Below, piece after piece: positions 9,501 to 18,153 of a DNA stretch of 64,000 bases (its first letter is position 1; the number at the start of each line of letters is the position of its first letter). The DNA comes from Bacteroides graminisolvens DSM 19988 = JCM 15093 (GTDB taxonomy: Bacteria; Bacteroidota; Bacteroidia; Bacteroidales; Bacteroidaceae), in assembly GCF_000428125.1 (NCBI RefSeq), contig NZ_ATZI01000001.1, forward strand, positions 868,001-932,000, given 5' to 3'. The notes below the pieces were generated by a model. The model was not told the origin of the DNA. It ran no database searches and was given only the letters and a program-made list of their open reading frames with translations. A program made the translations under genes and the position numbers.

Positions 9501-10957
9501 AACGAGCTCAAAATGACGGAACGCGTATTTTTATATTAGAAAATACCGAGGAATGGACGGAGTATATTGCTAGGAATAGCCGCGCTGTGTTTAAAGACAA
9601 ATTTTTTGTCGGAACCAATTGGCTGGGAGGGGTGATGTTTAATAAATCACACCCGGTTTTCAATGAACTTCCGGCAGACGGAGCATTGAACTGGCCTTAT
9701 CAGGCGTTGATTCACACAGGAGTTGAACGCATGGGAATTGTGATGGAGGGAGAAGAACTCTTGGTCGGCGCTTACCATACTTATCCCATGGCTTTAGGAA
9801 CTTCTATGGGAATAATCCCTGTGGGCAAAGGAAAGGTGCTTTTTTCTACATTAGATATTTATGGTAATATTGTGAATCCATCTTCAGCCGGTTTGGTCGC
9901 TCAAAAGTTAGTTTGTAATATGATTGATTTCAAAAGTCCTTCTTTGGACGGATTCAGCGATGGCATTCACCATTGGAATCTTGAGCACAGGGAGAGAACC
10001 TATCAACGTTTTACACCGGATCAGGTACACGAGATAGCCTCGAATCTGATGGCTTATCAGAACAAAGACGGTGGTTGGCCTAAAAACATAGACTGGCTGG
10101 GTGTGTTAAATACCGACTCGGTTTATCAGAAACTAAAAGAATCATATAAACGAAGTACACTCGATAATCGTAACACCTTTCCGCAAATAGAGTATCTGGC
10201 CGATGCTTATTGTTTGTATCGTAAACCGGCGTACAAAGAGGCTGCCCTGAAAGGACTCTTTTATTTGCTGAATACACAGAAAGAAAACGGTGGCTGGCGA
10301 GGTTGGGATGTAGATGCCATCACGTTTAATGATGATGTGACAACGGGAGCGTTGGAGTTGTTTCGTAATATAGTGCAGGGTGATAAAAGCTTTGCCTGGC
10401 TTAATGATTCCGTGCGCCACCAGATTCATGCTGCTTTTGAAAGAGGTTTGAAGATGGTGCTCGACTGTCAGGTAAGTCAGCAAGGGGTGAAGACGGCATG
10501 GGCACAACAACATGACAATATAACCCTACAACCGGTCAAGGCCCGTACTTTTGAACTGCCGGCCATAACAGCGAACGAGAGTTGCGAGATACTTCTTTTC
10601 CTCATGGGAATTAAGAACCCATCGCCAGAAGTAGTTGAGGCTATTCATTGCGGAGTGAAATGGCTTCGCCAAGTTCAGATTAAGGGTGTTAAGTTGAAGC
10701 GTGTTCCTTTGGCTCCTGACCAGATCATTAACCATGAATATCCGTATGATTTAGTGGTGGTGAAAGATTTAAAAGCGGAACCTATTTGGGCTCGCTTTTA
10801 CGAAGTGACGAATAATAAACCGTTTATGTGTACACGTGCCGGAGAGAAGGTATGGCGTTTGGCCGATGTCGATCCGGAACGACGTACCGGATACGACTGG
10901 TATGGATATTGGCCAAAAAAAGTTTTTGAAGCGTATGCAAAGTTTATTTCCCGATAA
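6551..10957 (+). CDS. Secreted GH2-like / PA14 / PL10 pectate lyase fusion
   Basis: A 1468-residue multidomain enzyme with a signal peptide (1-26, ending YAQ). Residues about 30-800 are glycoside hydrolase family 2: jelly-roll sugar-binding domain, Ig-like domain, then a TIM barrel with the acid/base motif MMNESGD (Glu451) and a nucleophile candidate in FFGEEG (Glu549/550). Residues about 845-990 resemble a PA14 carbohydrate-binding domain (LEAVYYMDMD, GEYTFHVQSNDRSIIELLVNG). Residues about 1137-1468 match pectic acid lyase family PL10: NKDGGWPKN, NGGWRGWDVDAITFNDDV, WAQQHDN, KARTFELPA with Arg1332 as likely catalytic base, and PIWARFYE. It likely removes a side-chain sugar (GH2) and cleaves polygalacturonate by beta-elimination (PL10). 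The GH2 substrate is not predictable here. The 3' end overlaps the convergent cupin gene by 14 nt. Confidence 0.88.
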   Translation: MKPKHNILSILLFLACILFSFTLYAQSGKISIDLSGRGWKLWYDKEANWKSESLVMPPLDVRTLPVAIPSSGWNIFSTNDALEVEVPGTAEEYLQTISGPEGDIHGVSWWSRVIQIPSFNKGMKVYLKFESIRSRAEIFINRQLVDYQIVDNTPFEVDITPYVQKGTTAELAVRITDAGGNYDWRDGALIRWGDKTLPPGHAFGGITGKVCMEVRPAVHVADIYMQNTPELTTVNAIVSIDNQLNRVDKRDVLFTIYEWNNPSQILFKKKLKSVDLSSGLNNVKLSIAAPAAKLWDIDQPNLYVCKVELLGNKNHRDVAEQRFGFRWFEVSGIGQNAVFRLNGKRIVLRSAISWGFWPVNGIYPSDELAERQIRIAKELGLNMLNFHRFIGSTNILNYADELGLLYFEEPGGFRVKAGNDFLNKNLHEKVMRMVRRDRSHPSLVIYNMMNESGDASPEQLAIEINTMKDVHKMDPSRYVLRTSAWAKGYDIDDQAKIHIRPNDTTVYWNGWYDYHHAGGPAVWNEALYKSPADYYNNTTNAKEIVFFGEEGALSAPPRLAKNKEELDKMEYKGWDGREYLRWYDEFNRFVDNKGLRQVYPSVDSLTVAMGAVSFEHQGRKIELARINNYTDAYVVNGWESELIENYSGIVDCFRYPKSNPSIIARYNKPLYVAVKPRQQIVKAGETVVTDFYLINENDVKGHFVLSINLQSVAGGVCAETNRQVKVIGGETYGQLIADSVCLKLPSVGGLCRISARLLNEDGTSVTTGYDEVLVVDLSTNKLEGEGSVWEDGTAMTSFLKGRTAQPVEKYRDDLGKLDWVIVTRPPRKEQLTMIPSESLRTPQGEHGLEAVYYMDMDFQQEVHRETSKVVNLSAIEGATPNPSVPTIAGYGIVWKGKVIPPVSGEYTFHVQSNDRSIIELLVNGQVVYEVLANKTHLGNGKVHLNASDEATIEVRFKHPRSNARCRLEWAVPNNNLANPQRLLERAQNDGTRIFILENTEEWTEYIARNSRAVFKDKFFVGTNWLGGVMFNKSHPVFNELPADGALNWPYQALIHTGVERMGIVMEGEELLVGAYHTYPMALGTSMGIIPVGKGKVLFSTLDIYGNIVNPSSAGLVAQKLVCNMIDFKSPSLDGFSDGIHHWNLEHRERTYQRFTPDQVHEIASNLMAYQNKDGGWPKNIDWLGVLNTDSVYQKLKESYKRSTLDNRNTFPQIEYLADAYCLYRKPAYKEAALKGLFYLLNTQKENGGWRGWDVDAITFNDDVTTGALELFRNIVQGDKSFAWLNDSVRHQIHAAFERGLKMVLDCQVSQQGVKTAWAQQHDNITLQPVKARTFELPAITANESCEILLFLMGIKNPSPEVVEAIHCGVKWLRQVQIKGVKLKRVPLAPDQIINHEYPYDLVVVKDLKAEPIWARFYEVTNNKPFMCTRAGEKVWRLADVDPERRTGYDWYGYWPKKVFEAYAKFISR

Positions 10958-11288
10958 AATCGGCACGCATAGGACTGAAGCAATCAATCAGTACACCTGC
11001 TTCGAGGCATTTACATCCGTGTTCTACATCGGGGGCAATGTAAATGCCATCACCTGCTTCAACAACACGTGTCTCACCATCTACGGTAAATTCAAATTTA
11101 CCACTTGCCACATAGGTTGTCTGTGTATGGTAGTGGGCATGTGCGTAACCTTGTGCTCCTTGGGTAAACTTAACCTTGACAAGCATCACTTGCCCATCGT
11201 ACCCCATAATCTGCCGTGTTACACCTTCACCGGCAGGCTCCCATTCTTTGTTACTTTCAAAAATAAACTTCTCGCTACATGTTTTCAT
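10944..11288 (-). CDS. kdgF: KdgF-like cupin, unsaturated uronate processing
   Basis: A 114-residue single-domain cupin. Metal-ligand candidates are His50, His52/His54 and Gln56 in YAHAHYHTQ and His90 in APDVEHG, as in KdgF-type proteins. KdgF promotes conversion of the 4,5-unsaturated uronates released by pectate and alginate lyases to 5-keto-4-deoxyuronate, so a site between two pectate lyase genes is apt. An upstream in-frame ATG at 11342 would add 18 residues, but the candidate -7 box (11330-11337) lies downstream of that ATG, so I use the ATG at 11288. No signal peptide is visible, so it is presumably cytoplasmic. It lies on the strand opposite to its neighbours. Confidence 0.82.
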   Translation of the reverse strand: MKTCSEKFIFESNKEWEPAGEGVTRQIMGYDGQVMLVKVKFTQGAQGYAHAHYHTQTTYVASGKFEFTVDGETRVVEAGDGIYIAPDVEHGCKCLEAGVLIDCFSPMRADFIGK

Positions 11289-11329
11289 AAATTCAATATT
11301 TTGATTATTTCTTTTGTAATTATATAGTT

Positions 11330-11361
11330 CAAATATACACATTTAATTCTAATACCAACAA
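11330..11361 (-). promoter_or_regulatory. Promoter of the kdgF-like gene
   Basis: On the - strand TATATTTG (11330-11337) matches TAnnTTTG. TTG elements at 11356-11358 and 11359-11361 lie 18-21 nt further upstream as -33 candidates. The predicted start site supports translation from 11288. Confidence 0.6.
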
Positions 11362-11365
11362 CACA

Positions 11366-12988
11366 ATGATGAGAAACCTACCCCTGAAATTGACTTCGTG
11401 TCTGGCTTGTTTGCTTCTTGCAATCTTTACACAGCCGGCACATGCTTCCAAAAATGAACAGCAAGTTTTGGAAGTGATGAAAACAGCCACCCGATTCATG
11501 ATGGAAACTGTTAGTTACAATGGAGGATTTGTTTGGAGTTATTTGCCCGACCTATCTAGAAGTTGGGGCGAATTGGAAGCAAAACGCACCATGGTCTGGA
11601 TACAACCTCCCGGAACACCTACAGTTGGACATCTGCTTCTGGATGCCTACCACGCTACCGGTGATGAATACTACTATGAGGCTGCACAAAAAGTGGCCAG
11701 CGCTCTGATTTGGGGACAACTACCCTGTGGCGGATGGAACTACGTTTTTGATTTTGCCGGAGAGAATTCATTGAAGCAATGGTATGCTACGATTGGCAAA
11801 AACGCTTGGCGATTGGAAGAGTTTCAGCATTATTACGGGAATGCAACCTTTGATGATTCGGGTACTATGCAGGCGGCCAAATTCTTACTTCGCATGTATG
11901 TCGAGAAAGACGATCCGGTTTATCGATACCCTTTGGAAAAAGTAATCCATTTTGTTTTGCAGAGTCAATATCCTTCGGGAGGGTGGCCGCAAAGATTCCC
12001 ATTGATGCACGATCATCCATTTAGAGGGAAGAAAGATTATTCGTCATTTATAACCTTGAATGATGATGTAACTCCCGAGAACATCGAATTTCTGATTCAA
12101 TGTTATCAGGCAATTGGCTTACAAAACGTGAAAGAACCCATTTACAGGGCAATGAATCAGCTTATTGTACTGCAACAGGGTGCTCCTTATGCCGGCTGGG
12201 CCGATCAATACTACGTAGAAGACATGAAACCTGCACATGCACGCTCTTACGAACCCAGAAGTATCAATGCCGGAACCACAGTTCGTGCCATTCATTTATT
12301 AATGGATTATTATCGGCTGACGGGTGAAACCAAGTTCTTGGCAGGCATACCGGCTGCTATTCAGTATTTGGAATCGATGGAACTACCTGCAGAAGAAGCA
12401 CGGAAGTACGGTCATACCGGAAACGGCCGCCAAGGGATATTGGTTCCCCGCTTTGTTGATCCCGATACCGGCAAACCTCTTTATGTACACAGGGTAGGAA
12501 GCAATGTAGCAAACGGTCATTATTATACGGATCAGAATATCACCAATACGATTGCTCATTACAGTTCGGGTGCTTTTATTGATATAGCATCTTTAAAATC
12601 GGCTTACAACGAGATACGGACAAAGCCGGTGGAAGAGTTAATAAAAGACTCTCCGCTACTGAGTACCGAACAAGTTCCATTACCCCGGTTTTATACGCGT
12701 ATATTTTCTCGGGGCGGTGATAAGGGAGGAGATGTGATGCAAGTTGTGCGTTCACTGACAAAAGAAGGATACTGGCTTACTCCACTACAACAAATTTCCA
12801 ACCCTTATAAAGAATGTCTGGACATGGAGCCTAGCAAGGAAACGAAGTATGCATCCACTTTTGTAGGCGACGAATTTGATACATCTTGTTATACGAGTGA
12901 AGAGCCCGTTATGGGCATATCAACAGCTGTCTATGTGTCAAATATGATGAAGTGCATCCAATTCCTCGAAAGCAAGAAGACCAAATAA
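11366..12988 (+). CDS. Secreted PL10-like pectate lyase
   Basis: A 540-residue secreted protein with a signal peptide (1-27, ending AHAS). It shares the (alpha/alpha) toroid features of pectic acid lyases: CGGWNYVFDFAG, SGGWPQRFPL, FITLNDDVTPENIEFL, GWADQYYVEDM and AHARSYEPRSI. The last resembles the catalytic Arg segment seen as KARTFELPA in the preceding gene. It probably cleaves homogalacturonan by beta-elimination in the periplasm or at the cell surface. The C-terminal ~150 residues are not assigned. The start ATGATG at 11366 is 28 nt downstream of the divergent kdgF promoter. Family placement is by motif only; a related but distinct alpha-toroid lyase family is possible. Confidence 0.75.
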   Translation: MMRNLPLKLTSCLACLLLAIFTQPAHASKNEQQVLEVMKTATRFMMETVSYNGGFVWSYLPDLSRSWGELEAKRTMVWIQPPGTPTVGHLLLDAYHATGDEYYYEAAQKVASALIWGQLPCGGWNYVFDFAGENSLKQWYATIGKNAWRLEEFQHYYGNATFDDSGTMQAAKFLLRMYVEKDDPVYRYPLEKVIHFVLQSQYPSGGWPQRFPLMHDHPFRGKKDYSSFITLNDDVTPENIEFLIQCYQAIGLQNVKEPIYRAMNQLIVLQQGAPYAGWADQYYVEDMKPAHARSYEPRSINAGTTVRAIHLLMDYYRLTGETKFLAGIPAAIQYLESMELPAEEARKYGHTGNGRQGILVPRFVDPDTGKPLYVHRVGSNVANGHYYTDQNITNTIAHYSSGAFIDIASLKSAYNEIRTKPVEELIKDSPLLSTEQVPLPRFYTRIFSRGGDKGGDVMQVVRSLTKEGYWLTPLQQISNPYKECLDMEPSKETKYASTFVGDEFDTSCYTSEEPVMGISTAVYVSNMMKCIQFLESKKTK

Positions 12989-13084
12989 CAAGATATTAAT
13001 TTTTCCACTTGTTACACCTGTTTTTGCACTTCTAACCGGATGTTTCTTTGTAATATTGCAGTATAAACCATAATATGTAGAAAG

Positions 13085-14812
13085 ATGAAGAATAAATTAG
13101 CGTTACTTTTGGTAACCTTTTTCCTTTTTTCGGCTTTTAAAGCAGATAAACCGGCAATAACTATTTTCATGATTGGCGATTCGACCATGGCTAACAAGAA
13201 GTTAGACGGAGGCAATCCCGAAAGAGGTTGGGGGCATGTACTTGCCGGCTTCTTTTCCGAAGACATCGTAGTTGATAACCATGCCCAAAATGGCAGAAGC
13301 TCAAAAAGTTTTATTAATGAGGGACGTTGGGAGAAAGTCATTTCCCAAGTGAAGAAGGGCGATTATGTCTTTATTCAATTTGGACACAACGACGAGAAGA
13401 AGGATTCCACACGTTACACCGTTCCCGGTGGTTCGTTTGATGATAATCTTCGTCGATTTGTCAACGAAACTCGTGCCAAAGGAGGTATCCCTGTTCTATT
13501 CAATTCCATTGTTCGTCGCAACTTTATCAGTCCGGACGACAAGGATATGAAGGTTGATGCCCGAAAGGTGCCCGGCGCTGCGACCAAACCGGTTGAAGGC
13601 AATGTGCTGTATGACACGCACGGAGCGTATCTTGAATCGCCTCGTCGCGTAGCCAAAGAGTTGGGTGTGGCATTCGTGGATATGAATAAAATAACGCATG
13701 ATCTGGTTCAAGGCATGGGTCCGGTAGAATCAAAGAAACTGTTTATGTGGGTTCAGCCTCAAACGGTTCCCGCCATTCCTCAAGGACGTGAAGACAATAC
13801 ACACTTAAATGTATACGGTGCGAGGGTGGTTGCCAAACTGGCTGTGCAGGCCATAGCCAAAGAAGTTCCTGCGCTGGCCGGGTATGTTCGTTACTATGAC
13901 TATGTAGTGGCGAAAGACGGTAGCGGCGACTTCTTTACCGTACAAGAGGCTATTGATGCTGTTCCCGATTTCCGCAAAGGTGTACGCACTACCATTCTGA
14001 TCAGAAAAGGGGTTTACAAAGAGAAGTTGGTGGTTCCCGAAAGCAAAATCAATGTTTCGTTGATCGGGCAGGAGGGTGCAGTTATATCCAACGATGATTA
14101 TGCCGATAAACTCAACCGGTTGGGAGAGAAGATGGGCACATCGGGCTCTTCTACCTGTTACATTTATGGTCCCGATTTCTACGCGGAGAACATCACTTTT
14201 GAAAATACGGCGGGCCCGGTGGGACAAGCTGTTGCTTGTTTCGTAAACGGAGACAGGGCTTATTTCAAGCATTGCCGCTTCTTGGGATTTCAAGATACAC
14301 TTTACACCTACGGTAAGCACAGTCGTCAATATTACGAGGACTGCTACATAGAGGGTACGGTTGATTTCATTTTCGGATGGTCAACGGTTGTCTTTAATCG
14401 TTGTACTATTCATAGCAAACGTGACGGATACGTAACGGCGCCTTCAACCGATCAGGGGAAAAAGTACGGTTATGTGTTTTATGATTGTAAGCTGACGGCA
14501 GATGAAGGCGTTAAGAACGTCTATTTATCTCGCCCGTGGAGACCTTACGCGCAGGCCGTATATATTCGCTGTGAACTGGGCAGCCACATTTTGCCGGTGG
14601 GTTGGAATAACTGGGGAAAGAAAGAAAACGAGAAAACTGCTTTTTATGCTGAATACCAAAGCAAAGGTCCCGGAGCAAATCCCCAAGCACGTGCAGGTTT
14701 CTCGCATCAGCTGAAAACGACAAAGGGATACGAAATCTCAACTGTACTGGCAGGTGATGATGGCTGGAATCCCGTGAAAAACGGAAACGCTGTGTTTGAA
14801 ATAAAAAGATAA
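13085..14812 (+). CDS. Secreted CE12-CE8 fusion: rhamnogalacturonan acetylesterase plus pectin methylesterase
   Basis: A 575-residue two-domain esterase with an N-terminal signal peptide. Residues about 24-262 are an SGNH hydrolase of CE12 type: IFMIGDSTMANKK (Ser33), QNGRSSKSFI, FIQFGHND (Asn102) and the Asp-His pair DNTH (Asp237, His240). Residues about 272-575 are a pectin methylesterase beta-helix (CE8): KDGSGDFFTVQEAIDAVP, GPVGQAVA (Gln381), GFQDTLYTYG (Asp404), GTVDFIFG (Asp427) and LSRPWRPYAQ (Arg483). All canonical catalytic residues of both families are present. It would strip acetyl and methyl esters so that the adjacent pectate lyases and polygalacturonase can act. Confidence 0.94.
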   Translation: MKNKLALLLVTFFLFSAFKADKPAITIFMIGDSTMANKKLDGGNPERGWGHVLAGFFSEDIVVDNHAQNGRSSKSFINEGRWEKVISQVKKGDYVFIQFGHNDEKKDSTRYTVPGGSFDDNLRRFVNETRAKGGIPVLFNSIVRRNFISPDDKDMKVDARKVPGAATKPVEGNVLYDTHGAYLESPRRVAKELGVAFVDMNKITHDLVQGMGPVESKKLFMWVQPQTVPAIPQGREDNTHLNVYGARVVAKLAVQAIAKEVPALAGYVRYYDYVVAKDGSGDFFTVQEAIDAVPDFRKGVRTTILIRKGVYKEKLVVPESKINVSLIGQEGAVISNDDYADKLNRLGEKMGTSGSSTCYIYGPDFYAENITFENTAGPVGQAVACFVNGDRAYFKHCRFLGFQDTLYTYGKHSRQYYEDCYIEGTVDFIFGWSTVVFNRCTIHSKRDGYVTAPSTDQGKKYGYVFYDCKLTADEGVKNVYLSRPWRPYAQAVYIRCELGSHILPVGWNNWGKKENEKTAFYAEYQSKGPGANPQARAGFSHQLKTTKGYEISTVLAGDDGWNPVKNGNAVFEIKR

Positions 14813-14822
14813 GGTAACAATG

Positions 14823-14861
14823 CAGCCTTCAAATTGGCCATCTCAAGCCATTTGGAGGCTG
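14823..14861 (+). terminator. Hairpin after the CE12-CE8 gene
   Basis: A long imperfect stem begins 10 nt after the stop: 14823-14838 pairs with 14847-14861 around a short loop. No clear T-run follows. It also marks the left edge of the AT-rich insert. Confidence 0.5.
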
Positions 14862-14869
14862 TGTTGAAC

Positions 14870-16057
14870 TAACTAGCCGAAAATCTATTTAATTTATATG
14901 GCTTTCCATTATAGATAAGGCCATTTGTCTTCCCAAGATTGAAACGTGTAAATAAACGTGGTTTAAATATCAATGTATCCCAAAAGATATTTTAGGCTCA
15001 TAATGTACAATCCCAACTCCATAAATGTGTGATATAAGTGTGTCGTCGCACGTGTGAACTGACTTTTTAGCAATACAAAATTTCCTATACGCTTGTCAAA
15101 TACACCGTACGCCTTTTCGAGAAAATTGCACCAATGTAGTGGTTTCCCCATTATTATTTAAGATATAGGTATCTTCGTTCAAGATTGGTAGCTTGAATAC
15201 GTTGGCTTAACAATTCGTGTGGCACAACATTTATAATGTAAAGGATCGGTTCATTCTATGTTTGGTAAGTGTTAGGATTTCTATTTCTCTGGATACTTCT
15301 GATACACTGGGAATACCCGTAGTCTCTTGTTCTTTGATTAACAAAGCGAACTTAGGCAAAAGATTCTCTTCTAAGTAACCTTGTAAGCAAAGTGTAAACA
15401 GTAAAGGATATGCTTGAAATAAGAACTTGGAAGCGTTGCCTTTTGAATCTGAAGCTAATGACGACAATCTCGAAACTATCGCTAACTCAACAGAACAGAT
15501 TTCATAATTGAGGTTCATTGTGGTCAGACAACGTCTATAATGACTTAAAGTGTTTTCGTTTCTGACGTTTATCAATATGCTACGTTCTATTAAGTAGTAA
15601 AGATTTTAAAGCTTACCGTATTTTTATGGTGCTTTCAATACGAGATAACGTTTTTTTTCTAATTTTGTAAATTAGATAGTGAGGATTAATCCAAAGATAT
15701 AGCAAAAAAAAACATTCTTTCGAGTTTGGTCGCTTTTAGCATAGTCTAACATCATATATAAAGTGGGTTGTCGAACGTTTCACATTCGTAATCGTTAGGT
15801 GGAAAGATCGGAAGATTGAAACGGAAATATGAATTAAATGTCATACATGATGATAGAAATTGTAATGATAGATAATAATTGATTTGCTCTATTTTACAAG
15901 GCTTCTTTTTAATGATCAAAGACGATATAAATAATTTTATGAACCCTGAAATTGGTTATTATTTATGTTATATTGTATATGTATAAGTCAAATAATCGGA
16001 AGTTATTTCTGGTATGTCATCCGAACTGAGTGTTTAATATAAAAGAAAGTGGAAATT
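14870..16057. other. AT-rich gap, no convincing gene
   Basis: About 1.2 kb lies between the pectin esterase gene and the PIN-like gene. Two short - strand frames exist (62 aa at 14963-15151; 114 aa at 15231-15575). I recognise neither product and no good promoter or ribosome-binding site precedes them; they could be decayed gene fragments. A + strand TAATTTTG (15660-15667) matches the -7 consensus inside a small palindrome, but it lacks a well-placed -33 box and lies about 390 nt before the next gene. Base composition is more AT-rich than the flanking pectinase genes. Confidence 0.5.
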
Positions 16058-18148
16058 ATGTCAGAAGAATATGCAAATCAGTTATTTAGATTAGCTGCTG
16101 TTTTATATGCAGATAACAACTATGAAGTAACTCCCAAAACGATTCATCGGAAGATTATTGAATCGGTTTTACTCGAAAGTAATTCAGTAGAATGTACAGT
16201 GCATCAAATAATTGATTTTATTCATGACAATTACAATCTTCTTTTTGAAGAAGAAGTAATTAAAGAAATTGTCAATAACGAGCAAGATAGGTTTCTAACT
16301 GATTTTAGAGATGGTAATTTGTATGTTTGTCTAACTCAATCAAGGAAACAAACTTTGCTTTCAAAGATCGAAGCGAGAAACATTGATTATTTTATTGCTG
16401 AATTTCATGACAAATATAGTCAATTAATCGGTGATGTTGATGCGAGATTATTGATACATCGCTTCTTGTATGAGATTTTTAGCTCAAACACATCAAGCTT
16501 TCAAAAATTAATTAATAGTAAGAAGGGTGTTACTGGCTTAATTAATCTTGAATCAACAAACTATACTGAAAAAGAAAAGGAAATAATTAATAACTTTTTG
16601 TTTTGGGATAATGCTGACAAAAACAAAGCAATCTTTGATATTTCAAGTTATGCACTTGAATATTGTATGCTGACCAATAAAAACGGAGTTTCATCCATTC
16701 ATTTAACTAACTTAAAGAATAAAAGTTTTTATCTTGATACAAATATCATTTATAGGACTTTAGGAATTAATGGTGAGGACAGAAAAAAGAGGTCTCAAAC
16801 ATTTCTTAAAAAGTTCAATGATGCAGGAGAAAAACTGATAATATCTAAATCAACAGATTTTGAATTTAAAGAAGGATTAAAAGGGCATATTGACAAAATT
16901 AGCAAGTATAATACGCCTCGTATAAAATCAATTGTTTATCAGGAAGTTAAGGTTCAACAAGATATTTATAACTTTTATCACAAGTGGAGAATTGGTAAAT
17001 CAAATTATAACCTTGATAAATTTTTAGCTGAGGTATTGAGCCTATATGATAATTTTAAGAAAGAATTTAAAATCGAAACAGAGACTTTAATGCCTTATGA
17101 TGTAGAGAGAAAAAATATCAAAGAAGTATTAGATGATTATACTTCAAAAATTTCTTCTTTTAAAGCAAATGAAGGTCACGAAACTATTGGAAGTGCTACT
17201 ATTGATGCGGAGAATATTCTTTGGGTTGAAGCCAAAAGGGGTAGTAATAATCAAAATATTTTTGATACAAAATATTTTCTCATTTCTACCGACCAAGGTT
17301 TAAGAAGATGGGATTATCAGAGAAAAGATTCAGTGCCAACTGTCTTATTACCAAGTCAATGGCTAAGTATTTTGCTTCGTTATTTAGATAGAACAGACGA
17401 TGATTTTAAAAGCTTTGTGAATTTTCTCAACTTAAAAAACAATGAAGTTCTAATCACAAGTGAAAGACTTCATATTGTACTTGCTGGCATCAGTGAAATG
17501 ACCGAGGATATTATTCAACAAAGAACCTTGTTGAATAATTTGATTGAGAATAAATTCAACGGTGTTGTTCATAAAGGAATTAGCAATAATGAAATATTTG
17601 AAAATGCTAAAAACTATGCTAAACATGAACTGGAAGAGCGTGTTGAACTGTTAAGTGTGCAGAATGAAAAATTAATCAAAGAGCAAGAAAAGATATCATC
17701 AGATTTTGAAGAACATAAAGCTAAAGTTTTAGAGGATATAAATCAGTTGAAAGATGATAAGAACGGAATTAATAGTAGGTTGTCAGAAAAGGAAGCTGAA
17801 AACAAAGTGTTGAAAGAGAAACTCATAGCAAAGGAAGTCAACGAGGATTTCCGGAAATGGCAAAAACAAGCTTATTGGCTTTTGTTAATTGGTGCACTTC
17901 TATGTTTTTGCATTTATCTCATGTTTTCAAATGAAGATTGGGAATATAATTATCCTTATAAATTTATTAAGTATATTGATTCTTTTAATAGTTCTGCACG
18001 CGGAGCGATTTTACTTGGATTAGTACTTGCATTATTGTCAGGCTTATGGAAAATAGTTGCATTTTCTTGGAAAAGACTAATTGATAAAGACGAAAAAGAG
18101 AAAAAGAGATGTAACATAAAAGATGAAAAGATGAAAAAATATAAATAG
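16058..18148 (+). CDS. Membrane-anchored PIN-like nuclease with coiled coil
   Basis: 696 residues from the ATG at 16058; a GTG 9 nt earlier is in frame, but the ATG has a better-spaced purine-rich leader. The N-terminal ~220 residues are alpha-helical and unrecognised. A PIN-like core follows with acidic residues in the expected order: Asp227 (FYLDTN), Asp267/Glu269 (STDFEF), Asp383 (TIDAENILW) and Asp412 (LISTDQGLRRW). Residues about 515-597 form a coiled coil rich in Glu and Lys, then come two membrane helices (about 606-623 and 649-670) and a Lys-rich tail. PIN domains are metal-dependent RNases; tethering by two helices would place the nuclease in the cytoplasm at the inner membrane. The gene is AT-rich, unrelated to the pectin locus and bounded by inverted repeats, so horizontal transfer is likely. 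A defence or stress role is speculation. Confidence 0.7.
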   Translation: MSEEYANQLFRLAAVLYADNNYEVTPKTIHRKIIESVLLESNSVECTVHQIIDFIHDNYNLLFEEEVIKEIVNNEQDRFLTDFRDGNLYVCLTQSRKQTLLSKIEARNIDYFIAEFHDKYSQLIGDVDARLLIHRFLYEIFSSNTSSFQKLINSKKGVTGLINLESTNYTEKEKEIINNFLFWDNADKNKAIFDISSYALEYCMLTNKNGVSSIHLTNLKNKSFYLDTNIIYRTLGINGEDRKKRSQTFLKKFNDAGEKLIISKSTDFEFKEGLKGHIDKISKYNTPRIKSIVYQEVKVQQDIYNFYHKWRIGKSNYNLDKFLAEVLSLYDNFKKEFKIETETLMPYDVERKNIKEVLDDYTSKISSFKANEGHETIGSATIDAENILWVEAKRGSNNQNIFDTKYFLISTDQGLRRWDYQRKDSVPTVLLPSQWLSILLRYLDRTDDDFKSFVNFLNLKNNEVLITSERLHIVLAGISEMTEDIIQQRTLLNNLIENKFNGVVHKGISNNEIFENAKNYAKHELEERVELLSVQNEKLIKEQEKISSDFEEHKAKVLEDINQLKDDKNGINSRLSEKEAENKVLKEKLIAKEVNEDFRKWQKQAYWLLLIGALLCFCIYLMFSNEDWEYNYPYKFIKYIDSFNSSARGAILLGLVLALLSGLWKIVAFSWKRLIDKDEKEKKRCNIKDEKMKKYK

Positions 18149-18153
18149 GGTGC

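Noticed and set aside
10836..11327. 163-codon open frame on the + strand
   Set aside because: It overlaps the end of the GH2-PL10 gene and runs antisense through the cupin gene, which has conserved metal ligands and its own promoter.
13085..14812. Two separate genes for the acetylesterase and the methylesterase
   Set aside because: The frame is continuous through the linker near residue 265 with no internal stop or start signal, so it is a true fusion.
15231..15575. 114-codon frame on the - strand
   Set aside because: No recognisable family, promoter or ribosome-binding site, and it lies in AT-rich sequence; described within the gap rather than called as a gene.
16049..16057. GTG start for the PIN-like gene
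   Set aside because: In frame but only three codons before an ATG with a better purine-rich leader; the ATG at 16058 is preferred.
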